Assembly: GCF_000314855.2 (NCBI RefSeq)
Contig: NZ_KB233222.1
Coordinates: forward strand, 2,227,342 to 2,291,341
Direction: 5' to 3'
DNA length: 64,000 nt
Source of the DNA: Providencia burhodogranariea DSM 19968
Lineage (GTDB): Bacteria; Pseudomonadota; Gammaproteobacteria; Enterobacterales; Enterobacteriaceae
In this document: one piece after another, positions 40,206 to 49,411 of the stretch
Layout of the letters: each line of letters begins with the position of its first letter
How positions within the stretch are numbered: the first letter of the stretch is position 1
The notes under the pieces: generated by a model
Told to the model about the DNA's origin: nothing
Database searches by the model: none
The model's input: only the letters and a program-made list of their open reading frames with translations
Made by a program: the position numbers and the translations under genes

Positions 40206-41531
40206 TTAATGAGAATTGAGTACAGAATGGTTTGTATCGGCTAAAGGTTTATCTGGTTGAATAAAAAACCAACAGATAACAGCTAAACAGACAGGAATAA
40301 TGTTAAATAGTAGTGCGACGTTCCAACCAAAATTTTGAGCTAACCAACCGCATAATATTGGGGAAATAACACCGCCCAAATTGCCCCATAAATTCATCCA
40401 GCTACTGACAGATCCTGCATATTGTTTGCCTTTATCAGCCGCTATCGCCCATGAAGTCACGACAGGTAATCCAAGCGATCCTAGTGCTAATGTTAGCCAA
40501 GCAACGCTCATAATGGCGCTCTCTGTTGTCGCTGCACCACAAATCCCAATAATGAATAAAATGAAACCGATGATTGCCACATATCCACGAGCAACCAACT
40601 GAGAATAACCTTTATTAAGTAACCAATCAGATACTGTTCCTGCACTAAGTACCGCGATACAAATGGCTAACCATGGAAAACTGGCAGCAATGCCCATGTG
40701 GGTTAATGAGAAACCTTGAGCTTCTTGTAAGTAGGTTGGTAACCAAATCATAAATAATGTGGTCATATAGCCAACAAAGAAGTATTGAATACCAATCGCC
40801 CAGAAAGCACGGTCTTGCATAAAAATTCGCCATGGCGCTTTGACTGATTCAACGGAACTTTCTTGAAATGAACGCCCTTCTTGAATATGTGCGATTTCAG
40901 ACTGTGAAATATTAGGATGATCTTCAGGTTTATTGCGTGCCACAAGGTACCAAATTGCACCGATGACAATACCGACAACCCCAAAAATCCAAAAAACGGC
41001 ATGCCATCCTAACGTAATCATAATAAAAACGGTTAATGTTGGCGCAATCACTGGACCAAAATAAGAACCAGAAAGCAGAAAACTAGCAGCTCTGGCTTTT
41101 TCGTTTTGTCTAAACCACCAGCTATTAAAAACAGCGTTTGATGGATAAAGTGGCGCTTCTCCAACACCAAATAAAAACCTGACAATGCAAAGCCATATAT
41201 AGGTTGGTGCAACAACGGTGAGTATGGTAAATGCCGACCATATATATAAACTGATAGTGACAACTCTTCGGCTGCCAAAACGCTCGGCCAAAATACCACT
41301 TGGGATCTGTGCTAACGCATAACCCAGTGAAAATAATGCACCTAGAAATCCAAACTGAACTTTACTTAGCCCTAGATCTGTCATCATATGTTCGGCAACA
41401 ATCGATAAATTTGCGCGATCCATATAGGCGATTAGCCCAATAACAAAGAAAATAATCGCTAATCCCCACCTTAAACGCCCTGGCGGTGCTTTTTCTTTTA
41501 CTGTAGCCATGGTTGTCTCTTTTATTGACAT
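40206..41531 (-). CDS. ACS-family MFS transporter (organic anion type)
   Basis: Inner-membrane symporter of the anion:cation symporter branch of the major facilitator superfamily, 441 residues, about twelve helices. It carries the branch's IAYMDRANLSIVAEHM motif in helix 1 and the SGILAERFGSRRVV loop. The frame opens at 41603, but AAGGG seven bases before the ATG at 41529-41531 fixes the start. Relatives carry hexonates, glucarate, tartrate and phthalate. First gene of the operon with the RraA-like and nitrilase-like genes; a perfect palindrome lies about 60 bp upstream. Substrate not deducible. Confidence 0.88.
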   Translation of the reverse strand: MSIKETTMATVKEKAPPGRLRWGLAIIFFVIGLIAYMDRANLSIVAEHMMTDLGLSKVQFGFLGALFSLGYALAQIPSGILAERFGSRRVVTISLYIWSAFTILTVVAPTYIWLCIVRFLFGVGEAPLYPSNAVFNSWWFRQNEKARAASFLLSGSYFGPVIAPTLTVFIMITLGWHAVFWIFGVVGIVIGAIWYLVARNKPEDHPNISQSEIAHIQEGRSFQESSVESVKAPWRIFMQDRAFWAIGIQYFFVGYMTTLFMIWLPTYLQEAQGFSLTHMGIAASFPWLAICIAVLSAGTVSDWLLNKGYSQLVARGYVAIIGFILFIIGICGAATTESAIMSVAWLTLALGSLGLPVVTSWAIAADKGKQYAGSVSSWMNLWGNLGGVISPILCGWLAQNFGWNVALLFNIIPVCLAVICWFFIQPDKPLADTNHSVLNSH

Positions 41532-41589
41532 AGCTATACCCTTTTTTAGGTAATAAAGAGGTTTATTTGTCTTGTATTTATATTGAATA

Positions 41590-41607
41590 CATCTTGTATA
41601 CAAGATG
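41590..41607. promoter_or_regulatory. Perfect 18-bp palindrome, candidate GntR operator
   Basis: CATCTTGTATACAAGATG equals its own reverse complement and sits 59-76 bp before the MFS start. Its TTGTATACAA core is of the type bound by FCD-GntR regulators, and a sibling site lies at 38359-38372 before the GntR gene. Confidence 0.65.
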
Positions 41608-42100
41608 AATGTTAGTGATACGTTAAATTTATGTCAAAAGACGTTTTCACTATCTGTGAGTTAGATCTAAATAAGCTATAAAAGTGTGCTATTCGTCATA
41701 GTTTACAAGAAATAAAAATAGAATAACCATAACTAATTGATATTTATTTGTTTCGTTTCATTAGTTATCAGTTGATATCATTTAAAAGTAATCAATATAT
41801 AAAAAACCAAAATAGTGATGAATTACATCCAAAAGATAATATTATGATTATCTTTTATAGCTCAAAAAACTTAATTCATACGTTGAATCCAAAATAAAAT
41901 ATCTTGGATAACATAACATTAAGGCGTTAACAAATAAGGAATGAGTCTTATCAGCTAATATTTCTGAAAAGTTAGTTTTTTAATACACCCATAAATTTTA
42001 TTATGAATATTCATTTGAATTATGAGAACCCTAACTCAACAATTAGGGTAGTTTGAATAAAACAATAAATGGGTACTTTATTTTGTTTGAATAAAACCGG
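41608..42100. other. Gap between the MFS gene and the binding-protein gene
   Basis: About 490 bp of AT-rich DNA without a supported gene. It should hold the MFS promoter. A hairpin at 42028-42049 (ACCCTAA/TTAGGGT) probably ends the binding-protein transcript on the minus strand. Confidence 0.4.
42028..42049 (-). terminator. Hairpin after the metal-chelate binding protein gene
   Basis: ACCCTAA (42028-42034) pairs with TTAGGGT (42043-42049), about 50 bp past the stop at 42101. There is no strong T-run. Confidence 0.4.
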
Positions 42101-43087
42101 TTAAGGGTTGAGTATTTTATTTACTTGCTCCGGCGTTAATTCAACACCGAAAAATTGACGATAAAAATCAGTAGTTTCCTTATTCATATCAACATCGGCA
42201 AAGCGTTCAGGATATAGTACTTGAGCTAACCATAAAAACTGCAATGCTTCTTCAGAAGTTTCACGGCACCACCAAAACATTCCTTTTGGGTTAACATACA
42301 CTCGATGATTTTTAACAGCATTAATCTCTCTCCATTGTGGAAACTCCATCATCATTACTGCATCTTCTTTATTCATCGCCACAATCACATTAGGATTTGC
42401 AGTAATAATTGTTTCCAGTAATACCTCTCCAGAGTTATTTTTTTTAGTTAAAAACCAATTCTCCGCCACATTATTAGCACCTGATAAATCCATCCAATCC
42501 TGATTTAACGATGGTCGACCAGAGGTAAATAATGGACTGCCCATACTATGATAAACAGATTGTTTTTGAGTCTCATTAAGCCCAGCTAATCTCTGATTAA
42601 CCATCATCACATTACGATTAAAATAACGTTGATAAGCTAATGCTTTTTGCTCCGCATCTGGCCCCAATTCTTTTGCTGTCGCTAGCACTCTATCAACCAT
42701 GCCCTGCATTGAATTTGCAGGATATGCAATCACTTTGACACCCGCATTTTTAAGTAAATCAATTTGAGGTACCTCCATTCCTTGAGCAACAAACAAAAGC
42801 TGAGTTTGTAACGCTAAGATTTGTTCAGGATTCAGCTGATTGTTGATACTAATGACAGGTACTTGATCAATATTTGGCAAAATTTGCCGAAAAAGCGGGA
42901 TTTTTTTTGCGATAATCGAAGTACCTACAATTTGTTCACCATACCCAAGCATCATGATAATGGTATTTTGTGCAGGCCAAGGCGTTGCAATACGCAATTC
43001 AGGATTAACGGTTTTTGCAGACACCACTCCCGCTAATAATAAGCCCATACAAAAGATAACAGCGGAAAGACATGCATTTTTTTTCAT
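42101..43087 (-). CDS. ABC transporter substrate-binding protein, metal-chelate type
   Basis: Periplasmic class III binding protein (BtuF/FecB/FhuD-like), 328 residues. A signal peptide MKKNACLSAVIFCMGLLLAG ends near VVSA-KTVN. The fold shows GYGEQIVGTS, LNPEQILALQTQLLFVAQ and a long linking helix, and the C-lobe has ANPNVIVAMN. It lies downstream of a TonB-dependent receptor on the same strand with a 187-bp gap, so both may serve one siderophore, heme or cobalamin-like ligand. No FecCD-type permease or ATPase is adjacent, so those must be encoded elsewhere. Confidence 0.85.
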   Translation of the reverse strand: MKKNACLSAVIFCMGLLLAGVVSAKTVNPELRIATPWPAQNTIIMMLGYGEQIVGTSIIAKKIPLFRQILPNIDQVPVISINNQLNPEQILALQTQLLFVAQGMEVPQIDLLKNAGVKVIAYPANSMQGMVDRVLATAKELGPDAEQKALAYQRYFNRNVMMVNQRLAGLNETQKQSVYHSMGSPLFTSGRPSLNQDWMDLSGANNVAENWFLTKKNNSGEVLLETIITANPNVIVAMNKEDAVMMMEFPQWREINAVKNHRVYVNPKGMFWWCRETSEEALQFLWLAQVLYPERFADVDMNKETTDFYRQFFGVELTPEQVNKILNP

Positions 43088-43200
43088 TTAATTATTCGTT
43101 TTCTTATTAATCATATTAATTAATGAAGAAAAGCCCCCTAGTTATTTGAATGTCTATCGCCAAAATAATTCGTTTTACCTATTCACGGCTTACAATAATA

Positions 43201-43233
43201 TTCGAGTCAACATAGATATGATGATGACTCGAA
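43201..43233. repeat. Inverted repeat between receptor and binding-protein genes
   Basis: TTCGAGTCA (43201-43209) pairs with TGACTCGAA (43225-43233) across 15 nt. It could attenuate read-through from the receptor gene, or be a remnant of the TTCGAGT repeat family seen elsewhere in the window. Confidence 0.4.
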
Positions 43234-43274
43234 TTATCTAGCCAATGGCAAAATGAAATATGATGAAGATAAAA

Positions 43275-45449
43275 TTAGAAATCGAAGGTTACTGATGCTC
43301 TAACTTCACGGCCAGAACCTAAAAAGGCACTTCCACCTTTTCCTTCTCCATCAATACCGGATGGGAAAATAGACGCCCAATAACGTTCATCAGTCACATT
43401 ATTCACTGAAAGACGAAGCGTAGTTGGAACTTGATTGATTTTAGTGCTGTACCTTGTACCTAAATCTAAGGTTGTATAACTATCAGCCCAGCTAGTGTTG
43501 GTATCGTTCGCCGCTCGTTTTCCCGTATAATGTACGTTTGCGCTGTAAACTAAATCAGGTATGGAAGGTAAGCTGTATTCCATCAAAATGTTAGCCTGCA
43601 CTTTTGGTACACCAACCACTCGTTTATCGCTCGTCGTTTCAGAGACCGTATCTTTTAATTTAGGATTTAAAAAAGTAACGCCACTATAGACATTTAGACC
43701 TTGCCAAACATGCCCTGTCGCTGTTAATTCCAGTCCTGTATTAACTTGTTTACCCTGTTCTTTATACACATTATTACTATCAACATAAGCAAATGGACGC
43801 TCTAAATGAAAGATAGCTGCACCTAAATTAATCTCCGCCACATCGGCTTTAATTCCCAATTCATATTGTTTGCTACGGTATGGATCGAGGGTTTGGCCTT
43901 TGTTTTTAATATAATCCTCAAGGGGAGCTGTTCCCCCCTCTTCTAATGAATCGGCATAGCTAATGTAAGTCATTAAATGTGGATTAATTTTATACATTAA
44001 TGCAGCGTTTGGACTCAAACCATTCGCATTGGTTTGGCTCGTCTTATGATGTTGTTCATCGAAACTGCGGCTCTCTAACCAGCTTTGACTCAGATAAACC
44101 ATCGCCGACCATTGCGGGTTAAATGTTATCGTGTCACCAATAGTGATTGTTTGTTGGCTATTTTCACTTGCTTTATAACGGGAGCCACTCGTATGAATTT
44201 TTCCATTAGCGGGCTCTTCGAGCGGTGAAGGACGATGCATATTCGTATTTCCTAAGTTATAAGAAGTACTCGCATCTTTTGCACTATAAATAGACCAAAC
44301 ATAACCATTAGTTGATAATGCCAAATCGTGACCTATTGAGCCTGTATCCACATGCCCATTCAATGTCACTGAATTACTCAACACTCTGAATCGACCGGAT
44401 GCTGGTGAATCTCGTAATGTACGTTTAATATCACCTTTATCATTCAAAATTGTGCTAGAAACAGTTCGCATCGCTCTATCAGCTTGCTGATAGCCAACAG
44501 CAGCATTAAGTGTCCATTTCTCATTAAAATCATGAATCAAACGGGTACTCACTGTATCTGTTGTTAAGTCATTACCTGCCGTGCTCATCGCTAAATGTTT
44601 TTCTTGCGAGTTTGGCGCTTTAGGCAGCTTAATATTAGGTCCATAGCTAAAACCTGCTGGATAGCCTTTTTGTACAAAATTATAGTGACTAGCATTAAGT
44701 TGTAATTGAGTACCTGGTTGAATATTCCAATCAAATGCTACTGAAGCTAATTTACGGCGAAGTGTGCTATCACCGAGGTTTCCTTCCCCTTCTTCGTCTA
44801 GCAAGTTCACACGATATCCAAATTGATTATCTGCATCAAAATAACCACCTAAATCAACATGACCGCTATACGCATTTCGACTTTGGTAGCCAAGTGTTAG
44901 ACGATGAATATCTTCAGGTCGCTTAGCGGTGAAGTTAAATTGTCCAGAGGGGCTTGCAGGTCCATAGATTGCTCCAGTTAAGCTATTCAATACATCTAGC
45001 CTATCTAACATTTCGACTGGAAAAGCCGTTGTTGAAACAACATATAAACCATCAAGTCGGCTATTCGCGACGACACTACCTTGCATACCCCGGCTTTGTG
45101 GCCGGCCAACATCCATACCGCCACGAGCTTGCATCTGAGCACTTGGCGCATATTTTAGTAATTCACTTACACTCTTCGCTTGCTGATTATCAATCATGTC
45201 ACCACTGATAGTATTAGTTGAATAGGGTATATCTATCCAATCTAAATCACCTAATGGACCAATATTAATTTGTGATGTGAAGAAACCAGCTCCTGCCTGA
45301 GAATTTGAAGTTTGATTAATTTCACTTGCAGTGACTAGCATTTTATCATTTTTACGTATTGTATTATCCGGCAATGAAGCTGCAAAAACAGGAGGTGTCA
45401 TTCCTGCAATAACAGGTAATAGTACATATGTTCTTATTTTATTATTCAT
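43275..45449 (-). CDS. TonB-dependent siderophore-type outer-membrane receptor
   Basis: Outer-membrane transporter, 724 residues, powered by TonB-ExbBD. A signal peptide (to about PPVFAASL) precedes a TonB-box-like DKMLVTA and a plug domain (SVSELLKYAPSAQMQARGGM, SRGMQG). A 22-strand barrel ends in the outer-membrane C-terminus VRASVTFDF. The plug GxxGxQxRG-like pattern is typical of ferric-siderophore receptors. A Fur-box-like sequence about 165 bp upstream supports iron regulation. The ligand cannot be read. Confidence 0.9.
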   Translation of the reverse strand: MNNKIRTYVLLPVIAGMTPPVFAASLPDNTIRKNDKMLVTASEINQTSNSQAGAGFFTSQINIGPLGDLDWIDIPYSTNTISGDMIDNQQAKSVSELLKYAPSAQMQARGGMDVGRPQSRGMQGSVVANSRLDGLYVVSTTAFPVEMLDRLDVLNSLTGAIYGPASPSGQFNFTAKRPEDIHRLTLGYQSRNAYSGHVDLGGYFDADNQFGYRVNLLDEEGEGNLGDSTLRRKLASVAFDWNIQPGTQLQLNASHYNFVQKGYPAGFSYGPNIKLPKAPNSQEKHLAMSTAGNDLTTDTVSTRLIHDFNEKWTLNAAVGYQQADRAMRTVSSTILNDKGDIKRTLRDSPASGRFRVLSNSVTLNGHVDTGSIGHDLALSTNGYVWSIYSAKDASTSYNLGNTNMHRPSPLEEPANGKIHTSGSRYKASENSQQTITIGDTITFNPQWSAMVYLSQSWLESRSFDEQHHKTSQTNANGLSPNAALMYKINPHLMTYISYADSLEEGGTAPLEDYIKNKGQTLDPYRSKQYELGIKADVAEINLGAAIFHLERPFAYVDSNNVYKEQGKQVNTGLELTATGHVWQGLNVYSGVTFLNPKLKDTVSETTSDKRVVGVPKVQANILMEYSLPSIPDLVYSANVHYTGKRAANDTNTSWADSYTTLDLGTRYSTKINQVPTTLRLSVNNVTDERYWASIFPSGIDGEGKGGSAFLGSGREVRASVTFDF

Positions 45450-45606
45450 TTTTTGTTCATCTTTTATTCGTTTTGTTATTTCTATTATTTATATCCACCA
45501 TGCTTCAAGTTAGTGAAAGCAAGCCAATCCAGCAATCTGGCCATCATATTATTAATGTTCCGAGAAAGATTTTGATTTTCTGCCTAAAGTAAACTCGAAT
45601 TAGATT

Positions 45607-45625
45607 GATATAGATTATCATTTTC
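45607..45625 (-). promoter_or_regulatory. Fur box before the TonB-dependent receptor gene
   Basis: On the minus strand GAAAATGATAATCTATATC matches the 19-bp consensus GATAATGATAATCATTATC at 16 positions, including the central ATGATAATC. It lies about 160-175 bp upstream of the receptor start. Confidence 0.75.
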
Positions 45626-46080
45626 GTTATATACTTTAGTATATTACCACTTGAAAGGTAGTGAATAAATGATCAATCTCAATAATCCGCTATATAACAA
45701 TCGATTAACGTCATAACTAGCTGAATCACACAAAACAAATAACTTATTGTTTTATAAGGGATACTTTAAAAGCAAAGAATTCAAACCATAATTAAATAAA
45801 ATTAATTAAGGGAAAAAACCAAATGCAACTCGTTATGTAGTATTAAATACTTCGATGGTTTTTATGAGAGTTTGATGCCGAGTTATATATTAAAAATAAT
45901 TCCAACTAAATATGAGAGATGCCTATTTGTTTATTTTTAAATAATAAATTAGATAAATAAAATTCAAATACCAGCAACTGATCGTAATCAATACGTTTTC
46001 AAGTATAAGGGGGGATTGTTGTATATCCGTATGAACTTGTTATCATTTTAAAAGTTCGGCTAACAGAAAAGGAAATAGTC
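45626..46080. other. Gap before yeaK
   Basis: About 450 bp of AT-rich DNA with no supported gene. It contains AATGCAACTCG near 45820, resembling the end of the ERIC-like repeats, and the yeaK ribosome site (AAGGAAAT) at its right end. Confidence 0.35.
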
Positions 46081-46575
46081 GTGTCAGAAAGTCCTATTTT
46101 TACCCAATTAATCCAATTACTTGATAAACATAATGCCAGATACCGCGTGATGGATCATCCAACCGCAGGTAAGTCTGAAGAAGTGGCAAAAATCCGTGGT
46201 ACACAGTTAGGTCAAGGTGCTAAAGGCCTTGTCTGTCATGTAAAGGGAAATGGTATCCGTCAACATGTGCTTGCTATTCTTCCCGCCGATAAACAAGCTG
46301 ATTTGAGTAAAATCGCTAACGCAATTGGCGGTACTCGCGCTTCACTAGCAAGTCCAAAAGAAGTTGATGAATTAACTCAATGTGTATTTGGAGCCATTCC
46401 ACCTTTTAGCTTCCATCCGTCATTAAAATTGATTGCTGATCCTCATTTATTTACACGTTTTGAGGAACTTGCCTTTAATGCAGGCACTCTTAAGCGATCA
46501 ATTATTCTCAATACAGAAGATTATCAACAAATTGCTAATCCAGCGTTGGTAGATTTTATTCGTACTGACGAATAA
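46081..46575 (+). CDS. yeaK: YeaK-type aminoacyl-tRNA deacylase (YbaK/ProX domain)
   Basis: Trans-editing enzyme that hydrolyses mischarged tRNAs (seryl- and related species), 164 residues. It aligns by eye with E. coli YeaK through IRGTALGQGAK-like IRGTQLGQGAKGLVC, GGTRASLASPKEVDELT and VFGAIPPFSFHPSLKL. The conserved lysine of the editing pocket is in GQGAKGLVC. It starts with GTG, supported by AAGGAAAT seven bases upstream. Single gene. Confidence 0.9.
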   Translation: MSESPIFTQLIQLLDKHNARYRVMDHPTAGKSEEVAKIRGTQLGQGAKGLVCHVKGNGIRQHVLAILPADKQADLSKIANAIGGTRASLASPKEVDELTQCVFGAIPPFSFHPSLKLIADPHLFTRFEELAFNAGTLKRSIILNTEDYQQIANPALVDFIRTDE

Positions 46576-46670
46576 AGATGGAATTGTCTTAATTTTAGTA
46601 GATAGCAGGTCGAATTTTGAGAGTCTGCTAAACTTAATAATGTCTGTCGTTCACTATTAAGGAGAATATA

Positions 46671-46913
46671 ATGAGTTTATTCGAAAAAGCAGAAAGTAAA
46701 ACAAAAGAAGCCGCTGGTGCTGCACAGCAAGCCTATGGTGAAGCAACCGACTCCCCTGAGCATCAAATCAAGGGAGCTGTAAAAAAGTGTGCTGCTCAAG
46801 GCTGTGATACCTTAAATACCGCAGTGGATACAGTTAAAAGTAATCCATTAGCCGCTGCGACTGTTGCAGCTGGTATAGGTTTCGTATTTGGCTACCTAAT
46901 CGGTAAAAAATAA
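46671..46913 (+). CDS. Small CsbD-like protein with C-terminal membrane helix
   Basis: An 80-residue protein. The first 45 residues (FEKAESKTKEAAGAAQQAYG...) are helical and resemble CsbD-type stress proteins. The C-terminus is a glycine-zipper membrane helix (PLAAATVAAGIGFVFGYLIG) ending in KK, like the ribosome-binding tail anchors ElaB/YqjD. AAGGAGAA precedes the ATG. It has its own terminator. A stationary-phase or osmotic-stress role is inferred from family only. Confidence 0.7.
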   Translation: MSLFEKAESKTKEAAGAAQQAYGEATDSPEHQIKGAVKKCAAQGCDTLNTAVDTVKSNPLAAATVAAGIGFVFGYLIGKK

Positions 46914-46959
46914 ATTTGGATGCCAACGGGATGATTATTGATCATTCCCCTGACATCAG

Positions 46960-46995
46960 AAAAAGCGAGAAAGATCTCCATTTTTCTCGCTTTTT
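46960..46995 (+). terminator. Terminator of the CsbD-like gene
   Basis: AAAAAGCGAGAAA and TTTCTCGCTTTTT form a strong stem (GCGAGAAA/TTTCTCGC core) with a T-run. A-runs on the other side may let it also act on the minus strand. Confidence 0.85.
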
Positions 46996-47055
46996 GTTTG
47001 GATTTTAAAGACTAGTTTGTAGGTTTAACGATATATTAACTTATTCAGCTTTACA

Positions 47056-47685
47056 TCAACGTTGATAATCGGCCAATGCATTTTTTAATGCCTTTAAGTC
47101 GGAACCACATAAATAAGGTCTCAACGCCTTAAACTTTACTTCCGGCCATTCATAAATTTTTAATGCCAAAAGCTCAACAATGGTGTCAGGGCAAAAACGA
47201 TAATTAATCGGCTTAGCTGGATTACCACCGACAATGCTGTAAGGCTCTACATCTTTGACGACTACACTGTTGGCAGCGATCACCGCGCCCTCTCCTATCT
47301 TGATACCAGGCATAATAAATGCGCGCATGCCAATCCAAACACCATCGCTAATAATGGTATCTCCTTTACCTATATATGCTTCATTAATATGTTCAATAAA
47401 GGGATATAGACAAAACCAATCCATTCTATGGGTATGATTTCCTCCCATCAAGATGACAGCCTCACTGCCAATACAAACATAATCACCAATATAAAGCTGG
47501 TCAACTTCCCAAGCGAGTTGCCAATCACGACTACCTTCATCGCCTTGCAAATAGCGAACAACTGATTGTTCAAATCCGCCATCCCAACAATGGCTATAGT
47601 AGCTATGGCAACCTTTAACATGGATATTGGTATTTGTTACAACTTCATGAAGTAATTGATATTTTGACCAATGTTTTTGATTCAT
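47056..47685 (-). CDS. CatB/Vat-type xenobiotic acetyltransferase
   Basis: Left-handed beta-helix (hexapeptide) acetyltransferase, 209 residues. It aligns by eye with type B chloramphenicol acetyltransferases: IGSEAVILMGGNHTHRMDW (catalytic His in GNHTH), GDTIISDGVWIGMRAFIMPG, GAVIAANSVVVKDVEPYSIV and GGNPAKPINYRF. Members inactivate chloramphenicol or streptogramins, but chromosomal copies can be uncharacterised. No integron or transposon features are nearby, so it looks resident. It is followed on the same strand by nothing but its intergenic region; the Bcr-like pump lies upstream. Confidence 0.85.
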   Translation of the reverse strand: MNQKHWSKYQLLHEVVTNTNIHVKGCHSYYSHCWDGGFEQSVVRYLQGDEGSRDWQLAWEVDQLYIGDYVCIGSEAVILMGGNHTHRMDWFCLYPFIEHINEAYIGKGDTIISDGVWIGMRAFIMPGIKIGEGAVIAANSVVVKDVEPYSIVGGNPAKPINYRFCPDTIVELLALKIYEWPEVKFKALRPYLCGSDLKALKNALADYQR

Positions 47686-47823
47686 GATAACCGTCCTGAT
47701 AATAAAATTATTATTACCATAGAACGCAGTCTATGGTGATGTATTCGCGTTCAAAACACATCACACTTAGCCACTCTGGGTTGTTTTAATAACGGATTAA
47801 TCATTGATACCTCATCTCGCTAC

Positions 47824-49011
47824 TTATTTTCCTGTCTTCACAACAAGCTTTAAGCTGGCTTTTCTTGCAACTAATCCGATAATACAACCTAATAACATCA
47901 TTATTGCTAATGCAAGTTTTTCAGGCAGAAACGAATTAATTGCCAGCAATCCCAATGTTGCACCGCCCGCCATTTGTACAAATCCGACTAATGCCGATGC
48001 TGTTCCGGCTTCTTTCTCGAAAGGCTCTAGTGCAAAGCTGGTTGCTGTTCCCATCATAAAAGCCAATCCAGTACAGGCACAAGCAACAGGTAGCATATAG
48101 ACTAACCAATGAGTTTGAACTGCATTTGGTAAGGCAGTCAACCCAAATATAAGCCCTAAGCAACCCACCCCCATGAATATGCTTCCCACCTTTAAGCAAT
48201 TTGGACGCCCTATTCTTGGAATAAAATAGTTTGCAACGTAGCTGGCAAACATAATCCAAAAACCATTTAAACCAAATACAATCGAAAATTCGAGAGGTGT
48301 TAGACCTGATTCACCCATTAAAACAGTGGGGGTAAATGAAACATAGGTCAGTACCATTCCCATACTTCCAGCATTCACAAGTGCAAAAATAATAAAGTTT
48401 TTATTACGCAATATATGTAAATAGTGATTAAAGTGGATTTTTTTAACATTCTTCAAGCTCTCAGGGCGTGTTTCAGGTAAATACGCCGCAATCAACACTA
48501 AAAGTAGAACTGCATATAATGTTAAAAACCAAAAAGGTGCACGCCATCCCCAAACTTCGGCGAGAAGTCCACCTAATAATGGCGCTAAGGCTGGTACAAT
48601 ATTCAGCGTACCGTTAAGAAAACCAAACGCCCTTGCAGCCTCAGTACCATTCAATCTGTCACGAACACCACTAAATGCCACGACACCAGTACAGCAGACA
48701 GCTATTCCTTGTAGTACTCGAGCCGTAATAAATATCTCAGCTGTTGTCGATAGTGCTGCAACAATAGAACCAACGATATAAATCAAAATACCAATAATTG
48801 CGATAGGCTTACGTCCATATCGATCGATTAAAGGACCCGATATTAATTGCCCTATACCAAATATCAGTATAAATAACGCGATCGTCGATTGGATAATCGA
48901 CTCTTGAGTCCCCAATGCAATAGCAATAGCAGGTATCACCGGAAGATAGAGATCAATTGCTAATGGACTCAGCAAAACGAGTAGTAGTAACAGAATAAGA
49001 AACTTTCTCAT
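47824..49011 (-). CDS. Bcr/CflA-family drug efflux MFS transporter
   Basis: Twelve-helix proton antiporter, 395 residues. Helix 1 has SPLAIDLYLPVIPAIA, the signature of the Bcr/CflA DHA1 branch. The loop LIDRYGRKPIAIIG is MFS motif A, and GFLNGTLNIVPALAPLLGG is motif C of antiporters. E. coli Bcr exports bicyclomycin, sulfonamides and cysteine; the substrate here is unknown. It is upstream of the CatB-type gene on the same strand, separated by about 140 bp. Confidence 0.87.
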   Translation of the reverse strand: MRKFLILLLLLVLLSPLAIDLYLPVIPAIAIALGTQESIIQSTIALFILIFGIGQLISGPLIDRYGRKPIAIIGILIYIVGSIVAALSTTAEIFITARVLQGIAVCCTGVVAFSGVRDRLNGTEAARAFGFLNGTLNIVPALAPLLGGLLAEVWGWRAPFWFLTLYAVLLLVLIAAYLPETRPESLKNVKKIHFNHYLHILRNKNFIIFALVNAGSMGMVLTYVSFTPTVLMGESGLTPLEFSIVFGLNGFWIMFASYVANYFIPRIGRPNCLKVGSIFMGVGCLGLIFGLTALPNAVQTHWLVYMLPVACACTGLAFMMGTATSFALEPFEKEAGTASALVGFVQMAGGATLGLLAINSFLPEKLALAIMMLLGCIIGLVARKASLKLVVKTGK

Positions 49012-49411
49012 AAACAGGAATCTAAGGTTGAGAGTACAAAGTGAATGAATTTAGGTTTACAGCAAGAAGTCTTTTCGCCATTCCTAATCAAAAAGTAGCG
49101 GACGATTCTATCAGTATGTTAAATCAAAGCCATAGTAGATTTTATACTCGACATAATTTTGATTAATTAATTATGATGCCCATAAGGTACTATGGTCAGT
49201 AATAAAATTATTTATTTCCCTATGTTTATCAGCATAATAGATTAAAAATGCATACGATTTTATCGCAAAGTATTAATGAAAAAAGGTGCTGAATAACCAA
49301 CACCTCTATCAATTATGAATATTTTTTCTATTTTAAACATATACCAACTACTCAGTTTAGAAAACGCCCTATTGATTGTTAATAACATAAACTCCGTTAT
49401 TAAAATTAAAC
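49012..49411. other. Gap between the efflux gene and uxuR
   Basis: 400 bp with no gene. It holds the uxuR terminator (49279-49305) and presumably the promoter of the efflux gene. Confidence 0.5.
49279..49305 (-). terminator. Terminator of uxuR
   Basis: On the minus strand GGTGTTG-GTTATT-CAGCACC (one G-T pair) is followed by six T. It closely resembles the gnd terminator at 56762. Confidence 0.75.
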
